Source: Actinomycetota bacterium
GTDB taxonomy: Bacteria; Actinomycetota; Actinomycetes; Nanopelagicales; Nanopelagicaceae
Length of the DNA stretch: 64,000 bases
NCBI GenBank assembly: GCA_003569265.1
Contig: BGON01000003.1
Location: 22,062-86,061, forward strand
Direction: 5' to 3'
The notes beneath the pieces are model-generated. The model made no database searches, was not told the origin of the DNA, and was given only the letters and a program-made list of their open reading frames with translations. The first letter of the stretch is position 1. Each line of letters starts with the position of its first letter. The position numbers were made by a program, and so were the translations under genes. Below are positions 56,952 to 64,000 of the stretch, piece after piece.

Positions 56952-58423
56952 AACTTCGCGCATATTTAAAAGCGGCTCACTTTGGGCCGACCATGCTCAT
57001 TACTGCAATTTCCTTTGTTTTAGGCACACAGCTCTGGTGGGAAGGCCCGGCATATGTCATTGCCTGCACAGTCTTTCTTGGCCAACTCATTATTGGTTGG
57101 AGTAATGATCTCTATGACTACCAGGATGATTTAAAACATAATAGAACTAATAAGCCTTTAGTTGCCGGTGCAATCTCAGCTACACAACTGCGCAAAACTA
57201 CCTTTATCTTCATTCCTATCGCAGTGATTGCAAATCTGATTGGTCCACTTGGGATAAAAGGCGGAAGTGTTTATTTGTTAGGTGTGGGATGTGGAATTGC
57301 TTATAACTTCTACTTTAAGTTCTCTCCGTTTTCCCCTTTGCCCTATGCAATTGCATGTGCTGCTCTACCAGGGTCAATTTTCTACGCAGTTGATCGCACA
57401 CCACCATTGTGGGTTTTGGCAGCTGGCTCGCTCCTAGGTGTCGCTTTTCATTTTCTCAATGTACTTAAGGACATTAAGCAAGATAAAGAGAGCAATATCG
57501 GGGGATTACCTCAACGGTTAGGTAAGAGAGCCTCTACTGCAATCGCTCTTGTACTAGTAATTGCAACAGGAATCCTATTTCTCAATAGCCCTGTGAGCAG
57601 AGATTTATCATCCATCGAATTCAATTACAGCTCTTCATTTATTGTTGGGGGAGAACGTCCAGTAAATGTTAATATGCCAAGTAACTATTCAAAGAAAACT
57701 CCAACAGCGCTTTTAATTGATTTACATGGATATAGTGGTAATAGTCAGAGTCAGCTTCGTTTTTCCCAATTGGCAGCAGCTACACAAAAGCGCGGCGTGA
57801 TTTACGCAGCCCCTGATGGTCTATCAGATTCTCAAGGTAATCAATTCTGGAACGCTTCAAAGGCCTGCTGTAATTTCAACAATAATCCAGTCGATGATGT
57901 GGCCTATATTCAATCTCTCATCGATGAGATTTCCAGCAAAGTATCAGTTGATCCCAAGCGAATCTATTTATTTGGCCACTCCAACGGGCATTTCATGACA
58001 TATAAATTTGCATGTTCACGTCCAGAAAGTGTCGCTGCTATTGCCGGCCTTGCCGGAGCAATGGATAGTGATGTAGGAACATGTGCTCCAAGCAAGGAGG
58101 TAAATGTCTTGCACATCCATGGCACAAGTGATGCAACGATTCTCTTTGAGGGTGGATCTCTATTTGGTAATTTGTATACAAGCGCAGCCACGAGTGTTAA
58201 AAGGTGGGCACAGATTGATAGATGTTTGATGAGCCCACAAGTGGGAGAGGCCTTTGACTTGATAAGCACTCTTGATGGTGCTGAAACAATTCCTACAATT
58301 TATACATGTCCACGAACAACAGTGGAGCTCTGGAGTATTAATGGTGGAGCCCATAGCCCTGATGTGGATGTGAGCTCTGCATTAAAAATAGTTGACTGGT
58401 TTTTAGCCCACCCTAAAAAATAA
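56939..58423 (+). CDS. UbiA-family prenyltransferase fused to a secreted-type esterase (LpqC/PHB-depolymerase-like)
   Basis: One 494-residue frame. Residues about 1-215 are a UbiA-type membrane prenyltransferase with the Asp-rich motif SNDLYDYQDD (near 54) and the second motif DIKQDKESN (near 180), six or seven helices, truncated before the last ones. Residues about 215-494 are an alpha/beta-hydrolase resembling LpqC/feruloyl-esterase proteins: IDLHGYSGNSQSQL (near 260), nucleophile GHSNGHFM (near 346) and LHIHGTSD plus a late His (GGAHSP). The joint around residue 200-225 (ALVLVIATGILFLNSPVSRD) also looks like an esterase signal peptide. It may be a real fusion or a deletion joining two genes. 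It overlaps the amine oxidase by 13 nt. Confidence 0.75.
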   Translation: MRLLKLRAYLKAAHFGPTMLITAISFVLGTQLWWEGPAYVIACTVFLGQLIIGWSNDLYDYQDDLKHNRTNKPLVAGAISATQLRKTTFIFIPIAVIANLIGPLGIKGGSVYLLGVGCGIAYNFYFKFSPFSPLPYAIACAALPGSIFYAVDRTPPLWVLAAGSLLGVAFHFLNVLKDIKQDKESNIGGLPQRLGKRASTAIALVLVIATGILFLNSPVSRDLSSIEFNYSSSFIVGGERPVNVNMPSNYSKKTPTALLIDLHGYSGNSQSQLRFSQLAAATQKRGVIYAAPDGLSDSQGNQFWNASKACCNFNNNPVDDVAYIQSLIDEISSKVSVDPKRIYLFGHSNGHFMTYKFACSRPESVAAIAGLAGAMDSDVGTCAPSKEVNVLHIHGTSDATILFEGGSLFGNLYTSAATSVKRWAQIDRCLMSPQVGEAFDLISTLDGAETIPTIYTCPRTTVELWSINGGAHSPDVDVSSALKIVDWFLAHPKK

Positions 58424-58427
58424 GCAC

Positions 58428-59657
58428 CTATTGATTTGTGTAATTAACTATGGCAAGACACATTTCATCTCGAGTACCCTCACCCCAGACAACATAATTG
58501 GGAGAGAGATTTTTATAGAGTGGTAACTGAGAGCGCAAGCCAACATCGAAAGTACATCTGACCGAGATACTGTCTCCAGCATTTGCAGTCATAGGCTTTG
58601 AAAGCCAGTCAGTTCGTTGGTCATCAAAATTCCAGAGTGGACGAGAAGAAATCTCTGTTCTAACACCAGTAGATCCATTGGTGTAAACAATCTCAATACT
58701 TTTGCCGAGCTGATGCATATGCGGAGTCGCACCATAGATTGTGATGGAAGAGTTAATGCTTTGCGTGCACTCTGATATTGGGCTTGGCACCGGACGAAGG
58801 CTTTGACCGCAAATGAGCAATAGGCCAGTTCCTTGTAGAGCAGCTTTATCACTTGTGCGCGAAGCAAGATCAGCTAATGCATTTGCGCGAAGGCATAGTG
58901 GGCCACTCTCATTGGGTGCGCAGGCCACTTCAATCGGAGCTGCCACCAACATTGTTTTCAAATCCGCAACCGTTGATTTGGCATAAGCAAGTGCAACAGT
59001 CATTGAAGCGCGATTGTCTTTATCGCTATGGCCAGGCATGACCATGAAGTGAGATTGCAAAATGAATTGATCTCCTTGTGCAAACCTCATACCAGTACCT
59101 TCTGGATAAGTTTTAAAGTTTCCGCCTGGTGCCCAAAAGGAAATCCAACTAGATGGTGATGCAGGTGTAAAGGCAGTTGCACCAGGTATTCCGGTGTCAC
59201 CAAAGCATGACCAACCTGGCGCTTCGCTCTGCTCATCCAAGCTTTTTGTTACTTGAACATTTGCAGCTGAAACACGATACAAGATGCCATGATGTGAAAC
59301 CTTCATGTTATCCGGAGTGATAGTTACAGATTTTACAAATGTCTCCTTTGCAAATTTTGGATCAAGTAAGAAGCAACGATATTCATCCGTGCCACCGCTT
59401 GGTGGAACTGGCACATAAGCCGGAGTCACAAGAGATAGATCTTGGCCAGCAGTTTTTACTGCCTCACCTTTGGACCATATTAATTTCTTGCCGCTTTTAA
59501 TACATGTGTATTTTAAAGTATTAACAACTGTAGTAGTACCAACTTTAGAACAAGCCGCTCCTGCTTTAACAGTGGTAGTTGCTGCAAAGGCTTGCAGACC
59601 GAAAATAACAAGAATGCCCACTAATAGAGAGGTGATAAATAAACGCAGGCGCTGCAT
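58428..59657 (-). CDS. Secreted copper type II monooxygenase (PHM/DBH-like)
   Basis: A 409-residue exported protein: signal peptide (about 1-27, ends AFA), a short Cys-containing secreted domain, then the two-copper domain. CuA-site HHG motif in MKVSHHGILYRV (near 128), His in FILQSHFMV; CuB-site H-x-H in GATPHMHQLGKSIEI (near 318) and Met in DEMCLAIVNY at the end. These match the ligand set of peptidylglycine and dopamine monooxygenases, which hydroxylate C-H bonds using ascorbate or another reductant. The substrate is unknown. The start ATG at 59657 is chosen because a -10 box lies 6 nt upstream; an ATG at 59663 is also in frame. Confidence 0.82.
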   Translation of the reverse strand: MQRLRLFITSLLVGILVIFGLQAFAATTTVKAGAACSKVGTTTVVNTLKYTCIKSGKKLIWSKGEAVKTAGQDLSLVTPAYVPVPPSGGTDEYRCFLLDPKFAKETFVKSVTITPDNMKVSHHGILYRVSAANVQVTKSLDEQSEAPGWSCFGDTGIPGATAFTPASPSSWISFWAPGGNFKTYPEGTGMRFAQGDQFILQSHFMVMPGHSDKDNRASMTVALAYAKSTVADLKTMLVAAPIEVACAPNESGPLCLRANALADLASRTSDKAALQGTGLLLICGQSLRPVPSPISECTQSINSSITIYGATPHMHQLGKSIEIVYTNGSTGVRTEISSRPLWNFDDQRTDWLSKPMTANAGDSISVRCTFDVGLRSQLPLYKNLSPNYVVWGEGTRDEMCLAIVNYTNQ

Positions 59658-59663
59658 GGTCAT

Positions 59664-59669
59664 AGGATA
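59664..59669 (-). promoter_or_regulatory. Probable -10 box of a leaderless promoter for the copper monooxygenase
   Basis: Minus-strand TATCCT ends 6 nt before the ATG at 59657. Confidence 0.45.
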
Positions 59670-59698
59670 ATGCAGCTATTAAAAAAATGCATGGTGCA

Positions 59699-60517
59699 CT
59701 AGGGGGTAACAGTTATCTCTAACTGATACACCTTTGTTGGATCATCTGAATTAACTAGCTTTACTGTAGTGGCACCAGATTCCAGGGCTTTAAAAGATGG
59801 ATTAGTAATGTAACCGCCTTGATCACCACCTGGGACAAAGGCAACAATTCCAAGGGTTACTACCTCAGCGCTCCATTTAGCTGGATCTGCAACAGTTAAC
59901 ACAATTGAACTACCTGCTCGCACAGAGACATCTGTTGTGGTGAGGGGATCAATCATGATTGGGGGTAGAACTTGAGCAACTGGTCTTCCACTGGCCTTAA
60001 CAGTTTTTAACCCTTTTGCCACAGCAACTAACTGCGCATAAGTAATTCCACCAACTCCTTGGACTTGAATCTCTGTTGCACTCAATCCCTTAAGGGCCTT
60101 AGTTGTGAACATCAAATAGCCACCCACACGGCCAATATCTTCCACGCCGCATCTCTTATAAGCAGCCTCTGACATTTGAGAGGGATCACAATATGCATAG
60201 ACCTTGGCTTTGATGCCATTTACTAAGAGTGTTTTTAGATATTTAGAAAGACCAGGATCAGAGCATTTAACGCCAGCCATTGTCTGCATGATCTGCAGAT
60301 AACGCACAGTTCCACCGTATTGAACAAAGATCCAATCTTGCTCACCTGGCTGGCAAGTAAGGAGAGAGAACTTCGTTGTCTTTAATCCCAGAGTATTACT
60401 TGGCTTATAGACCGAGTAGGTAAGCCCAGTCTGAGAATCTGCGAACTTATCGCTAGCCATGGCAGTAGTAGGTGCCATAAAAAGTAGTGCTAGAACCAGG
60501 GAGAGTACTTTCTTCAT
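59699..60517 (-). CDS. Secreted protein of unknown function
   Basis: A 272-residue exported protein: signal peptide MKKVLSLVLALLFMAPTTAMA (about residues 1-21). The mature part has no motif I recognise; it has four Cys (about residues 57, 85, 110, 122) that could form disulfides and a C-terminal beta-rich segment of Ig-like composition (VSVRAGSSIVLTVADP to YQLEITVTP), which could be a small all-beta domain. The start at 60517 is chosen for the signal peptide; an ATG at 60553 is in frame. No clear link to neighbours. Confidence 0.7.
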   Translation of the reverse strand: MKKVLSLVLALLFMAPTTAMASDKFADSQTGLTYSVYKPSNTLGLKTTKFSLLTCQPGEQDWIFVQYGGTVRYLQIMQTMAGVKCSDPGLSKYLKTLLVNGIKAKVYAYCDPSQMSEAAYKRCGVEDIGRVGGYLMFTTKALKGLSATEIQVQGVGGITYAQLVAVAKGLKTVKASGRPVAQVLPPIMIDPLTTTDVSVRAGSSIVLTVADPAKWSAEVVTLGIVAFVPGGDQGGYITNPSFKALESGATTVKLVNSDDPTKVYQLEITVTP

Positions 60518-60612
60518 AGGAGATAACTTAGTGGCCATCTCTGTCAGATTCATCAGCAGTTCGGGGGATATTCACAGGCTGAGCTTTATTGCCTCAAGGG
60601 GTGGCAAGTGCC

Positions 60613-60666
60613 GGTACACACTCTAAGTAGCCTCACAGTTCGTCGCGTGGGGCTTCTTCTATTTAC
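60613..60666 (+). repeat. 54-bp direct repeat, copy 1 (terminator and tRNA-end remnant)
   Basis: 52 of 54 bases match 61619-61672. It includes GGTACACACTC, which follows the tRNA acceptor end in copy 2, and the hairpin AGTAGCCTCAC/GTGGGGCT. No intact tRNA precedes this copy. The stop codon of the minus-strand gene starting at 61337 lies inside it. Confidence 0.8.
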
Positions 60667-61337
60667 GATGAAGTAAGTTCTAGCAACGGCTTTTTAGGTT
60701 TATCCTCTTCCAAACCCTTTAAGACTTCTGAAAGAACAGGCTTGACTGCGCTAATTCCCTGTTCTGCTGAGATCAACGCTTGTGCCAGGAAGCGATTAAA
60801 TTCACGGCCAGTACTTGGTTGAAACAAAATACCGGAAGTCTTTTGGCGGTTACTCACATGGAAAATGTAATCACTCTCATCTTCAGTTGTTGCAGCGCCG
60901 TTCCATTTGGAAAACAGCCATTCTTTAGTATTCATCATGCCGTTAAACATCAAGCGCTCAGTTGTTAAAACTACTTCTCCCACCTCTTTATAAACCTGAA
61001 TCTCACTACCCGAAACGAAGGTTCCACGGTTGGCACCAACGCGATAGCGGATGCCTGCCACAACAGGAATGCTTATGCCCTGACTACTTCCTTCATAATG
61101 CCCAGCGGTTCTTCCAGTTTCATGGAATTGCCCTTGTCCAGTCCACAAAACAAATTCACCTGGTTTTTGCACAGTTAAATTCGAAGCTGCATCTTCACCT
61201 TTTGCAGCTAAGGCAAAAGCTTCCTTAATCTTTGTAAAGATTTCGACATCTCGCTCCCAATCAGCGTAAGTGATTTCATATTCTCTTAAGGCGCTCTTAT
61301 GTGCCCTCTTCGCTTTTAGGTTGGCCCAAAATCCCAT
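60663..61337 (-). CDS. Conserved-looking protein of unknown function, PH-like
   Basis: A 224-residue soluble protein. The N-terminal part is charged and helical (KAKRAHKSALREYEITYADWERDVEIF), the middle looks like a small beta-barrel or PH-like lipid/protein-binding fold (GEVVLTTERLMFNGMMNTKEWLFSKWNG), and the C-terminus is Lys/Pro rich. No enzyme motif. It is flanked by the two copies of the 54-bp repeat, so it may have arrived or been shuffled with that segment. Confidence 0.6.
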   Translation of the reverse strand: MGFWANLKAKRAHKSALREYEITYADWERDVEIFTKIKEAFALAAKGEDAASNLTVQKPGEFVLWTGQGQFHETGRTAGHYEGSSQGISIPVVAGIRYRVGANRGTFVSGSEIQVYKEVGEVVLTTERLMFNGMMNTKEWLFSKWNGAATTEDESDYIFHVSNRQKTSGILFQPSTGREFNRFLAQALISAEQGISAVKPVLSEVLKGLEEDKPKKPLLELTSS

Positions 61338-61393
61338 GGCTTTATAGTGCCCTAATGCAGTGACAAATGCATCGATTGTTGCAAATCAAAGCC

Positions 61394-61427
61394 AAAAGCC
61401 CCACAGAAGTTAAGCTGTGAGGCTTTT
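61394..61427. terminator. Hairpin terminator, possibly bidirectional
   Basis: AAAAGCCCCACAG (61394-61406) pairs with CTGTGAGGCTTTT (61415-61427) with one mismatch; A- and T-rich flanks suit termination on either strand. It sits upstream of the minus-strand unknown gene and before the tRNA. Confidence 0.6.
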
Positions 61428-61547
61428 GTACTATAGCTCGCGATTAGCGGCCTTTGACGTAGTACGTAAACAGTAGCACTCAGTTATCCACAAATTTTCT
61501 ATTGTATGAATTGTTCCTCTAATTTATCTCTACGTTCCTCTTTGTGT

Positions 61548-61622
61548 ACCGCTGTAGCTCAGCGGATAGAGCAGGTCTTTGACGTAGGCCATGGGACGCG
61601 GGTTCGAATCCCGCCAGTGGTA
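61548..61622 (+). tRNA. tRNA, probably tRNA-Val (anticodon GAC)
   Basis: A 75-nt cloverleaf: acceptor ACCGCTG/CAGTGGT (one G-U pair), D arm GCTC/GAGC, anticodon stem GGTCT/AGGCC with loop TTGACGT (anticodon GAC), and T arm GCGGG/CCCGC around TTCGAAT. The variable loop (ATGGGAC) is 7 nt, longer than the usual 4-5, so one or two bases may be inserted or the fold may differ. Confidence 0.75.
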
Positions 61623-61672
61623 CACACTCTAAGTAGCCTCACAGTTCGTCGCGTGGGGCTACTTTTATTTAC
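61619..61672 (+). repeat. 54-bp direct repeat, copy 2, overlapping the tRNA 3' end
   Basis: It begins 4 bases before the tRNA end and includes the tRNA terminator hairpin. It differs from copy 1 (60613-60666) at two bases. Confidence 0.8.
61632..61668 (+). terminator. Terminator of the tRNA gene
   Basis: AGTAGCCTCAC (61632-61642) pairs with GTGGGGCTACT (61653-61663), including one G-U pair, followed by TTTATTT. In copy 1 (about 60626-60662) one stem base and one T are changed. Confidence 0.7.
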
Positions 61673-62219
61673 ACTCAGCCAACCTGGCCTTAACAAGGGC
61701 CAGAATCAACTTAGTATCAACATCCCAATCGTTTGGCACACCAATCGTTTTCTTCTTCACAACAAGATCTGCCATCTTGGGCGCAAAGGCAGCAATGACA
61801 TCGGCGCTCCATGGGGAGATGAGGATGTGTTTGCTGGAAGCACTTGCTCCAAAGACGTAATGGCCATCAATTTTCATCATAGGTTGATTCCAGGCAATGA
61901 CTAGCTCTGCCTTTGGGTATTTGGTTGTAATCGCCTTAAAGATTGTGCGCATGGTCTCGGCCTGATCTTTACCAATTGATTTATAGAACTGTGTGGGAGT
62001 TTCAAAGCGATGAGCAGAAAGTGATCCTCTGGAATACATCACCAAGGCATTTGCATGGGCCTGGCTAAAGCCATGGTTTTCACGAAGGAATGCGATCTGA
62101 GCTGGATACTTCTCATCAGCTAGATCCTTCATCACTTTGAACCAGTAGGACATTGTGTGTCCATACTTTTTCTCTATAGAAGGAAAATGCGCCTGGCGGG
62201 AGGGATCTTTAGGAGCCAC
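61665..62219 (-). CDS. DUF4287/DUF1801-type protein
   Basis: About 184 residues in two parts: an N-terminal DUF4287-like segment (HFPSIEKKYGH, YPAQIAFLRENHGFSQAHANALVMYSRGS, about residues 10-65) and a C-terminal DUF1801-like segment (IFKAITTKYPKAELVIAWNQPMMKIDGHYVFG, about 80-180). Both are small domains of unknown function. I start at GTG 62219 because minus-strand TATTCT (62226-62231) lies 6 nt upstream; a GTG at 62258 is in frame too. Its stop lies in repeat copy 2. It is divergent from the heliorhodopsin gene. Confidence 0.75.
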   Translation of the reverse strand: MAPKDPSRQAHFPSIEKKYGHTMSYWFKVMKDLADEKYPAQIAFLRENHGFSQAHANALVMYSRGSLSAHRFETPTQFYKSIGKDQAETMRTIFKAITTKYPKAELVIAWNQPMMKIDGHYVFGASASSKHILISPWSADVIAAFAPKMADLVVKKKTIGVPNDWDVDTKLILALVKARLAECK

Positions 62220-62268
62220 ATGCCAAGAATACCCAATAACGCAACTGGTAACTGGCACTATGTACCCA

Positions 62269-63027
62269 TGACAAAGAGATCACTTCATCCACACTTCGTC
62301 GCTACAACCTCATCGCTGGTCTTTTCCACTTAGCGCAGATGCTTGTAGTTCTTGCCCTTGCCAATGATTTCTCACTTCCAATCGTTGCCCGCTATATGTC
62401 GGGCCCACCAGGAAGCACATTTGCAGAAGCCGTCACACTATTTGATACACCAGTGGGATTAGCAGTTGCAACCTTTCTAGGTCTTTCGGCTTTTTTTCAC
62501 TTTCTTGTTGCATCACCGCAGTACTTTGGCCGCTATAGCGCAGGGATAGCTGCACAGCGTAACTATTTTCGTTGGGTTGAATACAGCATTTCCTCATCAG
62601 TAATGATTGTCTTGATTTCACAAGTTGTGGGCATAAGTGATCTTGCTGCCATCATCTCAATCTTTGGCGTTAACGCTTCCATGATTCTCTTTGGCTGGTT
62701 GCAAGAAAAGTATGAAACTCCAGGAAATGGTGGCTGGCTTCCATTTATCTTTGGCTGCATTGCAGGCATAGTTCCTTGGGTTGCCCTCATTTTCTATGTT
62801 TTCTCCATCGGTGGAGTCAGTGACACCACAGCTCCAGCCTTTGTCTATGGCATTGTCATCTCACTCTTTGTTCTCTTTAATACCTTTGCCATCGTGCAGT
62901 ACTTGCAATATAAAAGGTGGGCAAGTGGAACGACTACATCAGGGGAGAGAAGACCTACATCACGCTCTCACTGATTGCTAAATCAGCACTTGCTTGGCAG
63001 ATCTTTGCTTCAACCCTTGTTGGCTAA
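62269..63027 (+). CDS. Heliorhodopsin, two frameshifts
   Basis: Retinal-binding seven-helix photoreceptor-type protein, about 253 residues. The N-terminal helix region reads RRYNLIAGLFHLAQMLVVLALANDF; GPPGSTF, FRWVEYSISSSVMIVLISQVVGI and FGVNASMILFGWLQEKYE are close to the first described heliorhodopsins. Two indels break the frame: a lost A near 62274 (restoring MTKEITSSTLRRYN) and a lost G near 62919 (restoring KRWGKWNDYIRGEKTYITL). The final helix then reads SLIAKSALAWQIFASTL, with the Schiff-base Lys at codon 62980-62982. Function in this group is not settled; it is not a proton-pump sequence. Confidence 0.9.
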
Positions 63028-63072
63028 GAGCTTTCAAGGCTAGTTTCATCATCGAAAAAGAAGGAGGCGCAC

Positions 63073-63432
63073 ATGGCCACAGCTAAAAAGGCCGTTGCAA
63101 AGAAATCTGTTAAAACAACGGTCATTGAGACCCACCACGATCGAGTGGATTGGCGCTCTCTCTATCTCTATGCCGTCTGCTTGATTACTTTGCTTGTTGT
63201 TCTCTTTTCAACTGTCTCTCTCATCAATGGAATCATGAATGCAGTTTTTCCTGATCCTGCCTCTGTTGATATCTACTCAAAGCCTGAAAACTCACCATCA
63301 GCTGATTTACTTGATCAGCAAGAGCGCAATAACCAGATTCAAGCAGTGAAGGGAATTTTCACCTCATTTATTACAATTGCCGTGGCTGCGCCTTTATATC
63401 TCTATCATTGGCGCCAGACTAAAAAAGTATAA
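63073..63432 (+). CDS. Small membrane protein of unknown function next to heliorhodopsin
   Basis: A 119-residue protein: a Lys/Ala-rich start (ATAKKAVAKKSVKTTVIE), two membrane segments (about residues 30-52 and 92-110) and an acidic loop between (SADLLDQQERNNQIQ). A strong AAGGAGG site lies 7 nt before the ATG. I do not recognise a family. It is co-oriented with heliorhodopsin and the mycoredoxin-like gene. Confidence 0.7.
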   Translation: MATAKKAVAKKSVKTTVIETHHDRVDWRSLYLYAVCLITLLVVLFSTVSLINGIMNAVFPDPASVDIYSKPENSPSADLLDQQERNNQIQAVKGIFTSFITIAVAAPLYLYHWRQTKKV

Positions 63433-63464
63433 ATCTAAGAGCGCTACAGGGAAAAGAGAAGTTC

Positions 63465-63708
63465 ATGTCATTTGTCATGTATTCAACAAGTTGGTGTGGC
63501 TACTGCAAGCGCCTTAAATCACAGCTAGCAGAAGTTGGTGTGAGCTTTGAAGAATTAACATCGAAGAAGTTCCAGGAACTGCAGAGATTGTTGAGAAGGT
63601 AAATGGCGGAAATCGCACGGTGCCCACTCTTGTTTTAGTGATGGCGCTGCAATGACTAACCCATCGGCCAAACAAGTTGTGGAGAAGTTGGCGTCCTTAG
63701 GGCTTTAA
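63465..63708 (+). CDS. Glutaredoxin/mycoredoxin-like protein, two frameshifts
   Basis: Small thioredoxin-fold disulfide reductase of about 80 residues. The start MSFVMYSTSWCGYCKRLKSQL has the CxxC motif C-G-Y-C. A lost base near 63560 and a lost T near 63637 (TTTT for TTTTT) split the frame; repairing them gives NIEEVPGTAEIVEKVNGGN, TVPTLVFSDG (cis-Pro TVP) and a C-terminus ending LASLGL, stop 63706-63708. Actinobacterial mycoredoxin, using mycothiol, is the most likely type. Confidence 0.82.
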
Positions 63709-64000
63709 AACAATACGGATAGGGTTGCCAACTTTGTTGGCTAACTTATCCAAAGCTTTTCCTGCACTTTCCAGAGGCAAAACTTCACTTACTGAGTGAG
63801 AGAGATCCAAACGCCCAGTTGCTGCTAGTTCAATCAACTCAGTGACGTGATGGGCCTCTGAGCCATAGTGACCCATGATCTGTGTGCGCATGTAGGTAAA
63901 GGCCATGTCATTGGGGATAAACATTGGTTCATTAGCAATTCCAACTATTACTAAGCGCCCTTGTTCACCCAACATCGAGAGAGCTTGTTTTCTAACTGGG
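63697..64000 (-). CDS. Zinc-type alcohol dehydrogenase (MDR family), C-terminal part
   Basis: C-terminal 100 or so residues of a medium-chain dehydrogenase/reductase; the rest lies beyond the window. Visible: GRLVIVGIANEPM, IMGHYGSEAHHVTELIELAATGRLDL and the family tail PLESAGKALDKLANKVGNPIRIVL. The catalytic and zinc domains are not visible, so substrate is unknown. Its 3' end overlaps the convergent mycoredoxin-like gene by about 12 nt. Confidence 0.85.
   Translation of the reverse strand, partial: PVRKQALSMLGEQGRLVIVGIANEPMFIPNDMAFTYMRTQIMGHYGSEAHHVTELIELAATGRLDLSHSVSEVLPLESAGKALDKLANKVGNPIRIVLKP

Noticed and set aside
60613..61672. Classical tRNA-integrated element with attL/attR
   Set aside because: The orphan copy is upstream of the tRNA, there is no integrase and the segment is under 1 kb; I kept the repeat but not this reading.
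62339..62974. 211-residue protein starting at the ATG at 62339
   Set aside because: Conserved heliorhodopsin sequence continues on both sides in other frames, including the retinal lysine.
1..64000. CRISPR arrays, insertion sequences, prophage or replication origin
   Set aside because: No regularly spaced repeats, transposase, integrase or DnaA-box cluster was seen.

Overview
This is a ~45% GC, gene-dense bacterial chromosome segment. Gene order clpP-clpP-clpX-valS-folC-DUF4233-ndk-mreBCD-mrdA-rodA-rne, then rpsT-lepA-hemW-hrcA-dnaJ-rsmE-phoH-ybeY, is the classic actinobacterial order. The low GC, very short intergenic gaps, many promoters with the -10 box 6-7 nt before the start codon (leaderless transcripts) and a heliorhodopsin gene point to a small planktonic actinobacterium, most likely Nanopelagicales (acI)-like. 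The lineage is inferred, not proven.

Layout: 1-24.1 kb is housekeeping (Clp protease, valyl-tRNA synthetase, folate, cell-wall elongation, RNase E, translation factors, heat shock and RNA maturation). 24.1-33.3 kb is mixed: FAH hydrolase, gltX with adjacent tRNA-Gln and tRNA-Glu, LysE exporter, sugar-kinase-like ATPase, TrhO, a homocysteine methyltransferase with a PF13769 partner, MgtC, a phosphoesterase, a decayed mobA and a TSUP transporter. 33.4-54.9 kb is the highlight: a contiguous choline/glycine-betaine one-carbon locus. 55-59.7 kb holds a copper amine oxidase, a UbiA-esterase fusion and a secreted PHM/DBH-type copper monooxygenase. 59.7-64 kb holds secreted and unknown proteins, a tRNA (probably Val) flanked by a 54-bp repeat, heliorhodopsin, a small membrane protein, a mycoredoxin-like protein and a truncated dehydrogenase.

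How the C1 locus should work (inference): ProVWX imports choline or betaine; BetA and the aldehyde dehydrogenase convert choline to glycine betaine; the MttB-family methyltransferase (no in-frame UAG, so not a pyrrolysine enzyme) moves a methyl group to the corrinoid protein MtgC; MtgA passes it to tetrahydrofolate; the ferredoxin-ASKHA protein reactivates the corrinoid; MetF/MetV oxidise methyl-THF; a dimethylglycine-dehydrogenase-like enzyme with its own ETF demethylates the product further; and formate-THF ligase can recover ATP from formyl-THF. These parts are familiar from anaerobes, so finding them combined with oxidative choline and dimethylglycine steps in what looks like an aerobic planktonic actinobacterium is notable. 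Two regulators (GntR, IclR) have good operator candidates.

The sequence has many single-base indels, often in short homopolymers, concentrated in 1-5.1 kb and 62.2-63.7 kb. They break essential genes (clpP, clpX, valS, folC, ybeY), so most look like sequencing or assembly errors. I describe these as whole genes with frameshifts.
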